Origin: Pholis gunnellus
Taxonomy: Eukaryota > Chordata > Actinopteri > Perciformes > Pholidae
Assembly: GCA_910591455.2 (NCBI GenBank)
Contig: OU342817.1
Span: forward strand, 1,263,480-1,327,479
Direction: 5' to 3'
DNA length: 64,000 nt
The notes beneath the pieces are model-generated. The model did not search any database. It saw nothing but the letters and a program-made list of their open reading frames with translations, and was not told the DNA's origin. Position 1 is the first letter of the stretch. The number at the start of each line of letters is the position of its first letter. Positions 36,885 to 51,200 of the stretch are shown here, piece after piece. A program made the position numbers and the translations under genes.

Positions 36885-36989
36885 TCACCTGAGACCTGTT
36901 CACCTGAGACCTGTTCACCTGAGACCTGTTCACCTGAAACCTGTTCACCTGAGACCTGTTCACCTGAGACCTGTTCACCTGAGACCTGA
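36885..36989. repeat. 15-bp tandem repeat (TTCACCTGAGACCTG)n
   Basis: Seven copies, one with GAAACCTG. The array ends about 90 bp before the hhla1 ATG and so lies in its promoter or 5' UTR. Each unit contains a CACCTG E-box-like word. Confidence 0.9.
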
Positions 36990-37080
36990 GGATACGGGGC
37001 CACACTGAAGCGGTAGAGTCTTTGATCCGGTCCTGTGGTTCTTGTGGTTCTTGTGGTTCCAGCGGTTCCTCGGCTCGGTC

Positions 37081-37171
37081 ATGGCCGGCTCTCGGAGAAC
37101 CTCGCAGCATCACCGCCTCTGTCTTCTGATCGGCGTCTCCACCGCTCTACTCCTCGTCCTCTTCAGCCGAG
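37081..37171 (+). CDS. hhla1: hhla1 exon 1: signal sequence
   Basis: Begins ATG GCC GGC; donor GTAGGT at 37172; ends in phase 1. It encodes MAGSRRTSQHHRLCLLIGVS then TALLLVLFSR. An upstream in-frame TTG at 37042 extends the frame but is not a likely start. Confidence 0.78.
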
Positions 37172-40100
37172 GTAGGTCTGCAGAGCGCCGCGGCTCTACG
37201 GGTCACTGCAGGTCTGAGGATTCTGATTTTGTGCTTTTTTAGATGTTTTATTGTAATATTCTCATCGAGATGTTCGGAGAAGTAAAACTATTTGAGTTTA
37301 ATTAAATCCAATTCAGTTTTCTTCACAACGCTGTGATGCAGCTTCTCATCGTATGAAGGTTACAGCGTTTAAGGATTATTAATTATTAACAGTAATAAAG
37401 ATAATTACTGGTGTGGTGATACTCCGGCATTAACGACTGATGTTGTGTAAATAATGCGTTGCCTCTTCTATCGTTGTACACAGTTACTACAGACTCTCTC
37501 CGTCTAAACTACTCATTTAAATGTGTAATTCATTCCTCAAAAACACATTAAATACATTTAAAAATGAATTTGACGAATGTCTTCATAATTATTATAGTTT
37601 TTTATTTTCTAATATCATGAAATCTTTTGGCCATGATAATCATTTTATGAAAATCTGATATTCTGACATCCATAATAATAACAATAATAACATAAAAAAC
37701 AATAAGAAGAATAATTTAATGAAATCAGAATCATGTTGGTGACTCCTGACTAGATCTGAACTCCACACATGAATTTCATGTTTGTTCATATTTACTTTGA
37801 AACAACTTTTCAAACGATGTAACAAAATGCCTTTCAATAACAAAAACGAAGAAAATAAACCATATATATAAAAAATGATACAAATTAGAAGCTAAAAGTG
37901 AGACGGCACAGAAAAATAATTCAAAACAGAACAAACTGATGTTAAACCAATAAAGGAGTGAAACATGTCAACGTGTTTCTCTTTGTTCGATTGTTTCACA
38001 GCGTTAAGAGACGGACGGCAGGAAGAGAGACACAGAAGAGACGTCGTCCTGAACTCCACAGGTCATCCTCATCATCATCATCCTCATCCTCATCCTCATC
38101 ATCTTCATCCTCATCATCCTCATCATCATCCTCATCACTCCACTCTGTTTGTCTGCATGCTTTCATGTTATATGTAAAAGAGAGTAAATAATATCAGAAA
38201 CTAGAACTACATCTGTTCATTTAAATTAAATATTTCAATAAAATAAATGAGTGAGTTTCTTTCTTGCCAGACTCATTTTATTTGTGTTAACCTATAATTA
38301 CACCCTCATACTCCATAGATTCATCCTGATTTGGATTTTCCTCAAAAAGACGAATAACTGCAAAATTATTGACAGATTTTTCTATTTCATATTTGAAGAA
38401 AGTAGAATAGATAATGATAAGAAGTATTAGTTCACCCCAAAATCAAAAATATATATTTTTTCTTACCTGAAGAGCTATTTATCAAGACTGTTTTATTTGC
38501 AGAGATATCTGAGAGCAACCTCTGCGCTGCGCCCGGGTTATTTTAATAACCATCACCTCGGGGACTCACTCCTCTGATTGTTTTAGGACATCTTGCAATT
38601 ATACGGCCACATTTTGCTGATGCGGCTAATTCCATAACAGAGATTAAAACCAGAATAAGCTCCCATTGACTTTGCTGTCTGTCTTTTATTTCCCAGAAAT
38701 CCCAGCAGAGCACATCGACCCGGCTGCCATCGACCTCACGCCGCTGGTCAATACTTTAGTGAACACGAGCCAATCGGGTACGTCGTCATAATTTCATTCA
38801 CGTGGAGATCGATTCTGAGCTGTAACTCTCATGTACGTCGTGATTAAACCTTTAAAGCGTCTCTTTTTCCCACAGAGGTCAAGCTGCAGGCAGGACTGCT
38901 TCTCTTCTTACGATGTCCGATTTAAAGGACCAGTTCACTCAACTCACACACCTGTCCGTCTCCCTGTTAGAGGAACGGGGTTCATGCTGCTCAAAGCAAC
39001 GAAACGGGACATTTTAGAAATACTTCAGTGTAAAAAGAAAACATGTAGTTCCAGTAAAACAGAGAATGTAGACTATGACCCACGAGCAGTCGATGGTCTT
39101 AAGATGTCGTTGAATACTGAGAGCAGCACGAACTGAATCCAGAGTCTCAGACTGTAAAAACCAGAAGGTGATTTTAGTGAAACATCACAATGTTTTCTGC
39201 ATGTTGTGGTGACGTTCAGACGATGTTCAGTATAATTTGATGACTCTTAATGGCTGCTTCACGGCTCTATAGATCAACCTGCTGCAGCTCAGTCTGGTTC
39301 ACATTTATTTCTGTTCTCGTGTCGAGAAATTGACACGAAAAAAACGCACAAAAAAATAGGTTTTTCCTAAGACTTCATACAAACCATTGCTTTGCTGCCT
39401 GAACATTGTGCTCAGTGACTTTTAGGCCAATTTCGACCCAAATCGTTTGACTTAAAGAAACGTGTTCATGATTTAAAGTGGGCAATCCTTAAGATGTCCG
39501 CCCTGATCATTTGGTGTCACCTTGTTTTCTGGTGGTCCCAGAATGCTGAGGGGCAACAACCTGTTGTCATAAAGAGGTCAGGCAATGATTGGTCCTTTTC
39601 TAATACTTCTGTGATCAACATGTGATCTGATTTCATGTCTCTTAAAGGGACAGTAACAAAAGAACAACCGATATCTTGTGTTGTAGATGCATTTATGATA
39701 AACGATGGCAACACTTCCTGTGATGCTTCCTAATAAAAAGTATAATATAACTTGTTTCGACCAACTGAATGCTTGTAATGTGCAGCAGGAGATGTTGCGT
39801 TTGCTTTCATCAGTGGGTCGTAGGTTCAATCACCGCACTGTGTCGGTAGATTAACATTCATTCATTTCAATAGAAAGCTTCCAGGTTGCCTCTATTAACA
39901 TGCTCTCATGCATATGCATCATATAACACGACTGTTCCTGTGGTGTGTTGTCCTTCAGGCTCCCGGCAGCTCTTCTCCCTCCTCAGTGTGACGTCCTACA
40001 GCTCTCTGGCTCTGCATAAACTCACCCTGCTGGTCTACAACAGTAAATATAAAACTCTCTCTCTACATATACATAACAAGAGATAACTGCTGTATTCTGT

Positions 40101-43100
40101 GCTGGATCTCAACATGATGTTAGTGACGGTGTAGTGGGAGAAGCATTACTGGGTCCATGATAAATATAACTTAGTCAGTAGAGCCATCTAGTGGTTTGGA
40201 GCTGTCTGCTGTGAGCTGTGTAGAATCCAGTGTTAAAGGTCCTCACATGTTTGGATGTTATTTAGATGAGATGTACAGTATGAAAACAGGACAAACATGA
40301 CGTTGATTTGGATTCATACACACTGCAGTTTCCAATTCATAGACGAGGCTTTAAACCTGAACGAGCTGTTCATGAATGAACGTGTTATTTGCAGTCAGCA
40401 GAGTGAATCTAGAGAAGGTCGAGGGAATCACTGGGTGAATTCTGTAACTCTGTTCTTATGTATTCTTACGGAGTCCTTACGGTAGATGTGGGCGTTTGTT
40501 ATATATACTTTTGCGGGAAATATTTTGAGTGGAAAAAAAGTACATCTGGTGAAAAACGATCGACTATTTATCAGAAGTGGACGTAGTCGTTGGCTTTGAA
40601 GCCTTGAGTTTGTCATTTTGTCCGTCGCCATCTTGGATTACGGCCGTCCTCATCTTGTTTTTTTTGCAACCAGTGAACAGGAAGTGACCATATCTGGACT
40701 GAGGAGGAGTGACGTAGAGACGCCGTATACGTCTCTGGTAGCGACCTGTCAATCACCGTGTAGTCCCGCCCCTAAAGCATCCCCTGCTTTATGGTCTGTG
40801 TGACTCTAAATGGACCATCATTTACTAAATGAACATCATGCTGTATTGAAGACTTGAAACTAGAGATTGAGACCATAAACTCATGTTTACAATGTTTACT
40901 GAGGTAATAAATCAAGAGAGAAGTAGAGTCATTTTCTCATAGACTTCTATACAACCAGAGGAGTCGCCCCCTGGTGGACATTAGAGAGAATGCAGCTTTA
41001 AGACATGAAGCATCGGCTTCACTCTTCAGAGCTGGAAGGTTTCCGTCTGGATAAAACACAAGGGAGGAATAAAAAGAGCACAAACCAGCGTTAACGCGGG
41101 CAGAGATGCTCTATAACGGACCTTGAAGCTACAACTTGAACAGTTTTCCGATCCTGAACCGCCCCGGCTCCCTGCCGGATCAGAAAGCTCTCCGTTGCTG
41201 CCGTCACACAGCTTAGAGCCAGCAGGAATATTATGAATCCCGCTGAATAGAAAGCCTAATCAATCTCACTTCTCATGCCTAAACCTAACCAATCCAACTC
41301 ACGGAGGCAACGAGCACCAGCCAATCAGAGGCAGAGTAGGCGGGACATTCGCTGCAGCAGGAGAACTAAAGGTCTTTAAAGCTGGCGTCCACTCGACTCC
41401 AGACCACTGCAGGGTGTCTTTATATTTGATGCCGAAATAAAAAGATCTCAACATATAAATCTGTGAAACCTGTAATCGTCACATCTGTGAACTGCCGTCT
41501 GTGTCGTTTCTTCAGTTTCCAGCATTAAAAGTGTAGAAAGCAACAAGTTCAGGAGAAGATTCTGCTACTGTGTCACAAACGAGACCAACGACCTCACAGG
41601 TGAGCTGCTTCTTCTTAAATATATTTCATTTGAGTTCTCAGTATTTCAGTCAATGACTCCCCCGTTCACTGTGTTTGTCTTCAGACTTCACGGCCGTCCT
41701 GCTGGACGTGATGGGGAACTCCACCACCTATCTTCATGAGCTCTTCAAATCTGCCTCCATCTTATCAGGTGGGTGTGAATTAATAAACCCACAGCACGTG
41801 TTTCCTGTTGTCTCTGAGCCGCTCTTCATCATGTGATATATATAATTATATTTATGTGTGTTTGTGTGTCTCAGTAAGCCAGAGGAACAACTCTGACTGT
41901 ATTTACATCTGTGTGATGGCGGGTAAGACGGGTAAGTAGAGCTCACTGCATCCGTGCTGCTGAGTTCTCTTTAAAACTGTGATTGTGTGTGAACGTGATG
42001 TGTGTGTCTGTGTGTGTGTGTGTGTGTGTGTGAACGTGATGTATGTGTGTGTGTGTGTTGTCCAGGCAGAGAGGTGCCGGAGCTGTGGGAGGTCGGCTCC
42101 ATCACGCCGCTCTTCAACCAGACCATCGTGGAGGGACGACCCCACAGAGGTTTATCTTTACTCTGATGCACCGTCTCTGTTGTTCCCTGACGATGAGCAA
42201 CACGACCACCAGGCGGCAGCGTCCGCTCAGTATAGAAGCTCAACCTGTTAACTCAGACGTCCTCTCTCATGTTTGAACCCAGGCTGCACCATTTATGGGG
42301 ATTTCCTCTAAACCAACTGAGCCAGACACTCCTGCAGATAATTGAAATTAAAAACGTAACACGACACAGGAAGTGTATCTTTAAATCACCGCTAACTTAA
42401 CCTGTTAGAAAGCTTTCCGTGTACTTTGCTGCTCTCGGTCTGCTCTTGCACTTTATCAACACCAGATAAAGTGTAACATATTTAACATATTTATATAATA
42501 GAAACACGGACTAGAGACAACGTTACGCTGCATCGTTGGACACTAAACATGAAAGCATGCAGAGTGTAAAGTCTATAAATCAGCCTGACGCAGCAGAACA
42601 ATAACAGAAATACATGAGTTTACAGCTGCTGCAACACAATCCTGTATTAGAGAATTAGATGTTAACCTTCTTCTTTGAAAAGGTTTCTCTTCGTCCTTCC
42701 TCTCTTTTTCCTGAACCTTTCTTCTCTCTTTTGGAGCAGGTAACGTCTCCTCCTTCAGACTGCCTGTCGGTGAGTAACTCGGCGCTTTAAAAAGAAAAAA
42801 AGAAAGAAGCCCATTCAAGCATCTGTTGTCCTCTTCAGGACGCTTCAAGAGCCGCTCACATCTTGTTTCCAATCATCTATTTTAAACCCCAGAATGGCAC
42901 CAACTGCCCATGAATCTGAGTCACGTCTCTCCATCTGGGATGAGCTCGGCGTTAACCAGCAGAGTCCACTCCACCGATCACGGTGAGTCTCCGCAGGAGG
43001 CCAGCGCTTCATCTTCAGACTCATTCTGTCAAACCTGCAGACTGGGAATTAGCTTCTAACAGTCCTCAGAATAACTTTTAAAAGCTGTGAACAGGAATAA

Positions 43101-46100
43101 GCTGCTGGTTTATTCACGCTGCTGAATGTCATAGAAATGTGTATATATATATAATGTCCAGTTATAAACAATGTGAGCTGAGTCACTGCAAAGATCAGGA
43201 TTCATAAATTATGGGATCTAAAGTTCCATTGTTGACGTTGTTCAGAGAAACGTAGTGAAATCTGTGCTCATCAATCTAGAACGGTGATCATAGATCGAGA
43301 CAAACTTTTGGTGAAAAAATAAATGCCTGAAAACATCAAAAATAAAGCGACACTGATCCTTTTATTAAAGACAGACTGAAGAAAGCTTAAACCCATAAAG
43401 AGTTCCTTTACTCACTCCTCAGCTGAGAACATGTTTGTTTTTCACGTGATTGCAAATGATTCATAGTTTCATAATAATATTAGAGAGTTTTTTGGAAAGT
43501 TAACTATGTAATTTGGTAAAAAATAAAAATGTTCTTGCTAAAATAATAATACATTTTCCTTCATTATTGTATTCATTATTTACTTGTTGTAACATTATTC
43601 TTCCAATATGTTGAATTGTGTACTTTCCAGGTTTATATGTTTTACAGTTGTGCTGTCTGCTGAAGCTTATTTTAGTTTAGCAATTGATCGTCATTAATTA
43701 GAAATGAGAAATTCTATGTTTTTTTTAAATGCATGATTCTTTCCAGGAAAATTCATAAACAATTATTGTGAAATTATTAGGAAATCATGGACATGTTATA
43801 AAAATTAAAATTAAACTAAAGATTTCCAAGAATATCTTTAACAAACAATCATTTTTTTGTGTAATTATTATGATTCCCAAAAATTATTTTATTAAAATGC
43901 AGAAACATGTTCTGGTATGCGGTGAGATTTCAACTTCTACAACAGCTAAATGTATCCATTTGATTTAATGTTCACTTTATTCCCAAATGAAATTAATTTA
44001 AAATGTATAATTCTACTTCTGACACAATGTGTAACTTGTAGAGCTACAGCTAATATCACTAACATTACTCTCTCAATCATATTTTCAATTAACTGTTTAT
44101 TCCAAAACAAGAAGTGTTCCGAAATAGTAAAAAAATATTCATCATCACAATTTGACTTATCAAATAATTGACACATTGTTTCATTAATTAAATCAGTCAG
44201 TGTTGTTGATTTGTCTCTCTGAGTTCTTCTTCTCGTTTGTCTTTGAATCATTAGTTTCACCAGCAGCTATAGATGAACCAGCTGCTACAACAGTGAAGAT
44301 GACCACTTCCCAGCCACCGGTAACAGCTGGACAACCTGCAACCGTCACACCGCAAAGTCAAACTACAGCGGGCCGACCAGAGACGACACAAAGAGGGACA
44401 ACACAGAAAGCAACAACACAAGCAGTGATGACAGCTCAGACAACAGCTACAGAAAGAGGAACAAGCTTACAGCCAATCACGTCAACGTCAACGCAACCAA
44501 CCACCACCCTGAGAGTCACCACTGCCTCTGTCGCAACAGCTGCAGCTCCAACCACAATAAGAGCTCAACAAACCACAGTAGAAGCTCCATCAATAACAGT
44601 AGGAGCTCCATCAACCACAATAAGAGCTCTATCAACCACAGTAGGAGTTCTATCATTCACATCAACCACAGTAAGAGCTCCTTCAGCAACAGTAGAAGCT
44701 CCATCAACCACAGTAGCAGCTCCATCAATAACAGTAGGAGCTCCATCAACCACAGTAGGAGCTCCATCAACCACATCAACTACAGTAGGAGATCCATCAA
44801 CAGTAGGAGCTCCATCAACCACTGTAGGAGTTCCATCAACCACATCAACCACAGTAGGAGCTCCATCAACCACATCAACTACAGTAGGAGATCCATCAAG
44901 AGTAGGAGCTCCATCAACCACTGTAGGAGTTCCATCAACCACATCAACCACAGTAGGAGCTCCATCAATAACAGTAGGAGCTCCATCAACCACAGTAGGA
45001 GCTCCATCAACCACATCAACCACAGCAGGAGATCCACCAATAACAGTAGGAACTTCATCAACCACATCAACCACAGTAAGAGTTCCATCAACCACATTGA
45101 CCACAGTAGGAGTTCCATCAACCATAGCAGGAGCTCCATCAACTACAATAACATCTCAATCTACCACAGCGGGAGCTCAATCAACCATAGTGGGAGCTCT
45201 TTCAACCACATCAACCATAGTAGGAGCGTCATCAACCACATCAGCCACAGTAAGAGCTCCATCAACCATAGTAAGAGCTCCATCTACCACAGTAAGAGCT
45301 CCATCAACCACAGTGGGAGCTCAATTAACTACAGTAAGAGATTCGTCAACCACACTGAGAGCTCCATCTACCATATCTACCACAGTAACAGAACCATTAA
45401 CCTTAGAAGAAGCTCCATCAACCATATCAACAACAGAAGAAGCTCCATCAACCAAAGCACAAGCTCCATCAACCAAAGCACAAGCTCCATCAACCACAAA
45501 TAGAGCACCATCAATGATAAGAGCTCGACTAACCACAGTAGGAGGTCCATCAATCACAGTAGGAACCCCATCAACCACAGACGCAGCTCCGTTTACCATA
45601 AGGGCTCGACCAACCACAGCACACGCTCCATCAACCACAGCACGAGCTCCATCAACCACAATATCAGCTCCATCAACCATAAGAGCTCGACCAACCACAG
45701 TACGAGCTCCACCAACCACTGTACGAGCTCCACCAACCACAGTACGAGCTCCACCAACCACAATATCAGCTCCATCAACCATAAGAGCTCAACCAACCAC
45801 TGTACGAGCTCCACCAACCACAGTACGAGCTCCACCAACCACAATACCAGCTACAGCAACCACAAGAGCTCGACCAACCACAGTACGAGCTCAACTAACC
45901 ACAAGCACAACCGAACTGACCACAGCTTCAACCAAACTCACAACATTCTTACCAGTTATTAGTCTGACCCGGTTAATCACAGCAACACACCAGCAAAGCA
46001 CAACGACCCAGCTCACAACTTCTACAGGTCATCCTACGAGACTTTCAACTGTCCGTCCCACAGCAGAATCTACGGTGGATCGAAGGACTACAGGGCCCCA

Positions 46101-47063
46101 AAGCAGGAGAACTACAACACCCAGCAAGTCTGTGGAAACAGAAAAGCCAGGTAAATCAATATTATTTATTAATTCATTTTTAACTCGAGGATTGACCACA
46201 GCAATATCGTTCAGAGAGTTACAGACAGGCTTAGAGAAAATAGTCGCTATAACAAGTCTATCAGCTACTTCAGCACCACGGACAGCGCCTTCATCAACGC
46301 ACAGCACAGTTACACAAACCAGATGAAGGGTCGATGACTCAGGCAGACCAGATCGAGATATTCAACTAAAGAACTGCTCTCCTCCCTCTGACGGATGTTT
46401 AGTGAGGTACACAACTTAAAGGGGAAGTTACCCCAAGATACCAAAACAGGACACGCTACTGTGGTGGTATGAATGTCGGTGTTCCTCTCGGGGATCTTTT
46501 CTCCTCTCTTCAGTTTTTATGCAGCAGGTCAGTCTTAGCCGGTGCAACTTGTGTCTCCAAAGCTTGAAATTCCCTTTTAAATATATATATATAACTGTAT
46601 TTACCGCCAACAGACATTAGATCAATATTCAATGACGCATTTCATTTGTTGTCTTCACGTGCAAATAGCAAAACTCTCCTGAAATTATAACGACATTTCT
46701 ACCGTTTTCCTTCTGCTAATCTGCTCTAATCAGCACACGGGACCTAAATTACATTTATTTATTTTTTATGACTGTTGGACGGAGACGAGATATGGAGCGA
46801 CTCTTTGTGCCCAACCGACGCCACGGTGAAGGGCGCCTGAGAGAATATAAAGCACAATGGTCACAAGACTCTTAAGATATATATTTGAAATGCCGTTTGA
46901 AAGACATCAAACACAGGCTGAAGGTATTTGTGACAGATAATAACTGGTTTGGCTGCTCTGCTGTTTGACTCTGAGTGCTGAAGCTGCTCTCAGAAAAACA
47001 TCAGATACATTCACTGTCACTTCTGGACACACCGACGGAAACTGATTCAATTTCAGCCCGGGG

Positions 47064-47149
<86 letters not shown>

Positions 47150-48172
47150 GAGCATGAGAAGGAGAGAGGGAGCTGTGCAGGAGGCTAAGATAGTCACTAT
47201 GGTAACGCAGCCCTCCCCCCCCCCCCCCCCTCCTCCTTTTGTGTGAAAGCTTTGATGGTTTTTAGCCGCAAAGGTTAAAAGCAAATTAAGTCCAAAATAT
47301 TCAGCGTCTGTCCGTCTGCTGCTCCGTCAGTTCGGAGGGAAAAGAGATAAAAAATGGAACCGAGGATAAAAACAAACAATCAATACATGCTGCGTTCACA
47401 ATCAAGTGAATTATTATGTTATATAACACGTAGAATAAAGAACAGCATGAACCGGAGGACTTCAGAAACACCAAGAGGATATCAGTGACGATGGGGAGTC
47501 CAATAAATGCTATTTAGAAACAAGTCAATCAATAATACACAAAAACACAGTTAACATGAATTTATTACATTTATTTAGTTTCTTTATTACAGTTTCTCGG
47601 AAATGCTGAGAATCATAATTCACATATGAAAAAAGTAATATTTCAATATTTTTCTTAAATGATATTTCAATATTTTTCATAATTGATTATCAATATTAAG
47701 TGGAGAGAGAGAGAGAGAGACGCATGTCTCGGCTACGAAGGAGCTCCGAATGTCTTCCTCATTTAGTCCGACTTGCGTCTCTTTCCGTGGCTCATGACGT
47801 CTGCTGGGGATTTATAAAAACATCAAAATGATCTCAAATAAAATCTCATAAAAGAAAAAACAAGTTAACTATGATTTTATTCTAAAATAAACTCTTTATC
47901 GTCATCAGAATGATGTATTTAAGATCATGTAGCAGACAGTAAACACTGAGGAAACACTACATTCTGTTAGTTCCCAGCAGAGCCACCAGGTGGCACTAAC
48001 ATCTCACTGCAGAGGCACAAGCTGCTCCCCACTGACTTCTGCCTAGCAACAGACAGAAGGCCGGAGCGCCATTTGTCACAGAGTCGTTAGTGTCGAGTAA
48101 AAATGACCGTTTGTGGCCGCGCTCCGTGTGTCCGTGACTCTGTGGCCGTGTCATGGAAGTCAATGTGTCTGT

Positions 48173-48220
<48 letters not shown>

Positions 48221-51200
48221 AGTGATAAGAGGCTTTGGCTCATTGTGGCTGATGTGTGTCGGCTGTGTGACCACTGCAGGATCATCTCATGCCAGCGCTT
48301 TGCTGCTTTTGTGTTGTGAAGAATGGAGATGGCTGCAGGGGAAACACAGCCGGTTGCCTCTGGAATAACAGGCCTGCGTTGATCCAGACTGAAATATCTC
48401 AACTATGTTGATGGATTGCGATACATTTGAAGTGCAGACATTCATGTTCACCAGAGGATGTATCCTCAGGACTTTGGTCATGCTAACATCGTCCAGATTC
48501 ACATTCTTATGTTGGTTACGAGTACTTTGCACTCATCCGTTACATTTCTGTGTAATTCCCCTAAAGTTTGATACGTAGTAGCTTTTCAAAAAAAATCCAC
48601 ATTTTCAAATGCTATTTAGGAATCAAAACCGCTAAATCCCGCCCCCCTCATACACAGTCTGGCCAATCACAGCGTAGCATCATCCGGCTACCACCGGCGT
48701 CCGACAACCACCCGGCTCTGCTCCATAGACCAATGATCAAAGATCAGTGGTTCCAGATGTTCTTCATGTTGTGTCATCGTGACACTCGTTACCCAGAGAG
48801 ATATACGTTTCCAAAACGTTACGTTTCTACGAAAAAACTTGTGCAGCTAACATTAGCAGAGTGAGTTAGCATCATGAACTAGCGTTAGCACTTCTTTGTT
48901 ACGCTAGCTACTGAAGCTACTGACTGTAGTTTAATGATTGTTGTTCCTTCATTTCATTCTCTTCTGTCTCGATCACCAGGTGATGTGGAGGTTCACTTTT
49001 ACACTTTAGCTTCTATCTTTATCTTTTTAATCCTTCAAACACATATTCTAGACCTGTCTGTCAGTTTCTCTCCAAAATCGCATTTTCCCAAAATTTAGAC
49101 ATTTGTTCAGTTAGTGCAGTGAGTGACAGTGTGGGCTCCATGGAGTAGCAACGGGGGGCGGGGCTTAGGGTTGCACTTTAATCTCTTTTTGTTTCTTCTA
49201 TGTTGCGTTGCGATGATGCGATATGTCATAAAATGGAGGTTTACCTGTGCGTTCTTGTCGGGGAGAAAACATTTGACTTGTAAATTTAATTTTCATGTAA
49301 AATTTTGTGTCTTCACTCGTGAAAAAGAGCCGAGGCGACACTAATGGATGTAGAAAGGGAAGGAATAAACAAATGAGGCATCGAGGATGCAGACTAACTT
49401 CTTACAAACCTGATTTGTAAAACATTGCCGCTCTACATATCGCTCTGGATTGCACGATGAGCAAATAACTGCAGAATATGGAGAAGTATCTAATTAACAT
49501 TCACATTTGAATATGTATGTTTATGGTAATTAGGAGCCTGTGTACCTGCGATGCATTCATTATGGTTCGAACGCATCGCCACCAGTGAGTCCTGTAATGG
49601 GAATTTAAGTACTGAAACGGCATTATGCAAAAAAACCAACACAATGAGAGAATGTGAAGGATGGGTGTGAGGATGATTTATTCTGCACATAAAATCTCCA
49701 AATCACCACTTTCAGAGGTTAATTATAATGTCTTTGTTTTATTATTTTACGTGACTGTGTGATCGTCTCTTTTCTCTGTAATTAAGTTCCTAATTTTGGT
49801 TTGGTTTGGCCGAGCAGACAAAGTCATTAAGCGGCAGGTTTTTCTACGAGCTGGGCTCGGCTTAAAGGAGCTGCTCACTAGCTCGTGACTGACGTGACCT
49901 CTGACCTCTCGCTCTGTCTGTTGAGAGGTTGTCCGTGGAGGAGGCCCGAGCTGACCGACGTCTCGCCCTCCGGCGGCAGCGCAACGACCGTTGGCGCTCA
50001 CAAGCTGCAGCCCTGCGTCCTGGAGCTCTGCAAGTTCTTCTCCCAGTGCCTCTGCAGACCCTCCGGCTACAAGACGCGCATGAAAAGGTTTTTTTCACGC
50101 CGTCGACGCCCAGATGACTCCTCCGCAGATCGTTTGTTTTAATTATCTAGATGTTTGAAGAGCCAGAACACTGGAGGAGACGAGAGAGAAAGAAGTAAAA
50201 ATAGTCATGAAGAGAGAAGCTGATTAACAGATTTACCTCGAATCTTCAGAAGGTTTTGGGAAACAACAGAGCACGACGGAGGAAAATAGAACATTTCTAG
50301 AACATCATCTACATGCTGGATGAGGGTGGAGATAGGCAGACAAGCATATTAATCAATAAGTCCCAATAAATGTAAACTAAGTAAACGTTTACTGAGGTGA
50401 ATCAAAGCGGTTTTGTTCTTCCATGACTCACTTTAAGGAATAATATCGCGTGTCATGGTGGAGACGTTTCATGCCACAAAACCAAACGATCAGGTTCATC
50501 AGATCATTGAGGGAAACCATGAAAGACCTCACGGGCAACACGTGTTCACACACATCACTCAGTCGGATGCAATCTGGTCTAAAAGTAAAACTCTTGTTTA
50601 AGTCTAACGTGCAGGATCTCCTTTACACTGAAACATTAGACTCCAAATGTCCAAATATCCACGTTGACATATATTAATGTAACAACAATTCTATCTATGT
50701 CCCAGAGATATTTAAAGAACTTTATTTAAAATACTTTTGCAACGTTTCTATCATCGTTTTCCAGACTTGAAGAGTTCTTTGCACATATTTAAAGAAATAA
50801 CACAAAAATCATCCAAAACTAAATGAATCAAGAAGAAACAAACAAACAGAATATTTAGTTTTATGCTCTCTGATTTTAAAGGTTCATTTTTCCTTGTCCA
50901 GCTTTAACCATGACGACTTCTTTTGACCCGCAAATTACCAAATAATTGTCATCACTTTGAGACGATAACTGTCGTATATCACCTCTTACCTCTCGGCAGC
51001 TGCTGATGAACCCGGGTTGTGTTGGTGTGGAGGTCAGCTGCTAACAGTCGTCTTCTTGTCTCTCAGATACTGTGACGACAGCCACCTCTGGTATGAGCAG
51101 CACACGTCTGAGGTGTGTCGGCGGGTCAGGAGAGTCTCCTTCTCCAGAAGTAAGTGGTCCGATCGATCGGCAGCAGCTCCGCCAACTTAGCGGCTCTGAG

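Larger units (their letters stand above)
46151..49927 (+). other. hhla1 intron 11 (3.8 kb)
   Basis: Contains TG and CA microsatellites, a C-run (47215-47230) and AT-rich DNA. Around 48640-48730 a phrase with CCAATCACAGCGTAGCATCA resembles common fish interspersed repeats. No further exon is required by the phases on either side. Confidence 0.6.

Noticed and set aside
40618..40803. Small conserved protein (also at 55725-55958)
   Set aside because: The similarity is explained by two copies of the same dispersed repeat.
44565..45844. Antisense open frames in the mucin exon (VVDGAPT and LWLMELL repeats)
   Set aside because: Shadows of the 21-bp coding repeat. The + frame joins in phase to exons on both sides.
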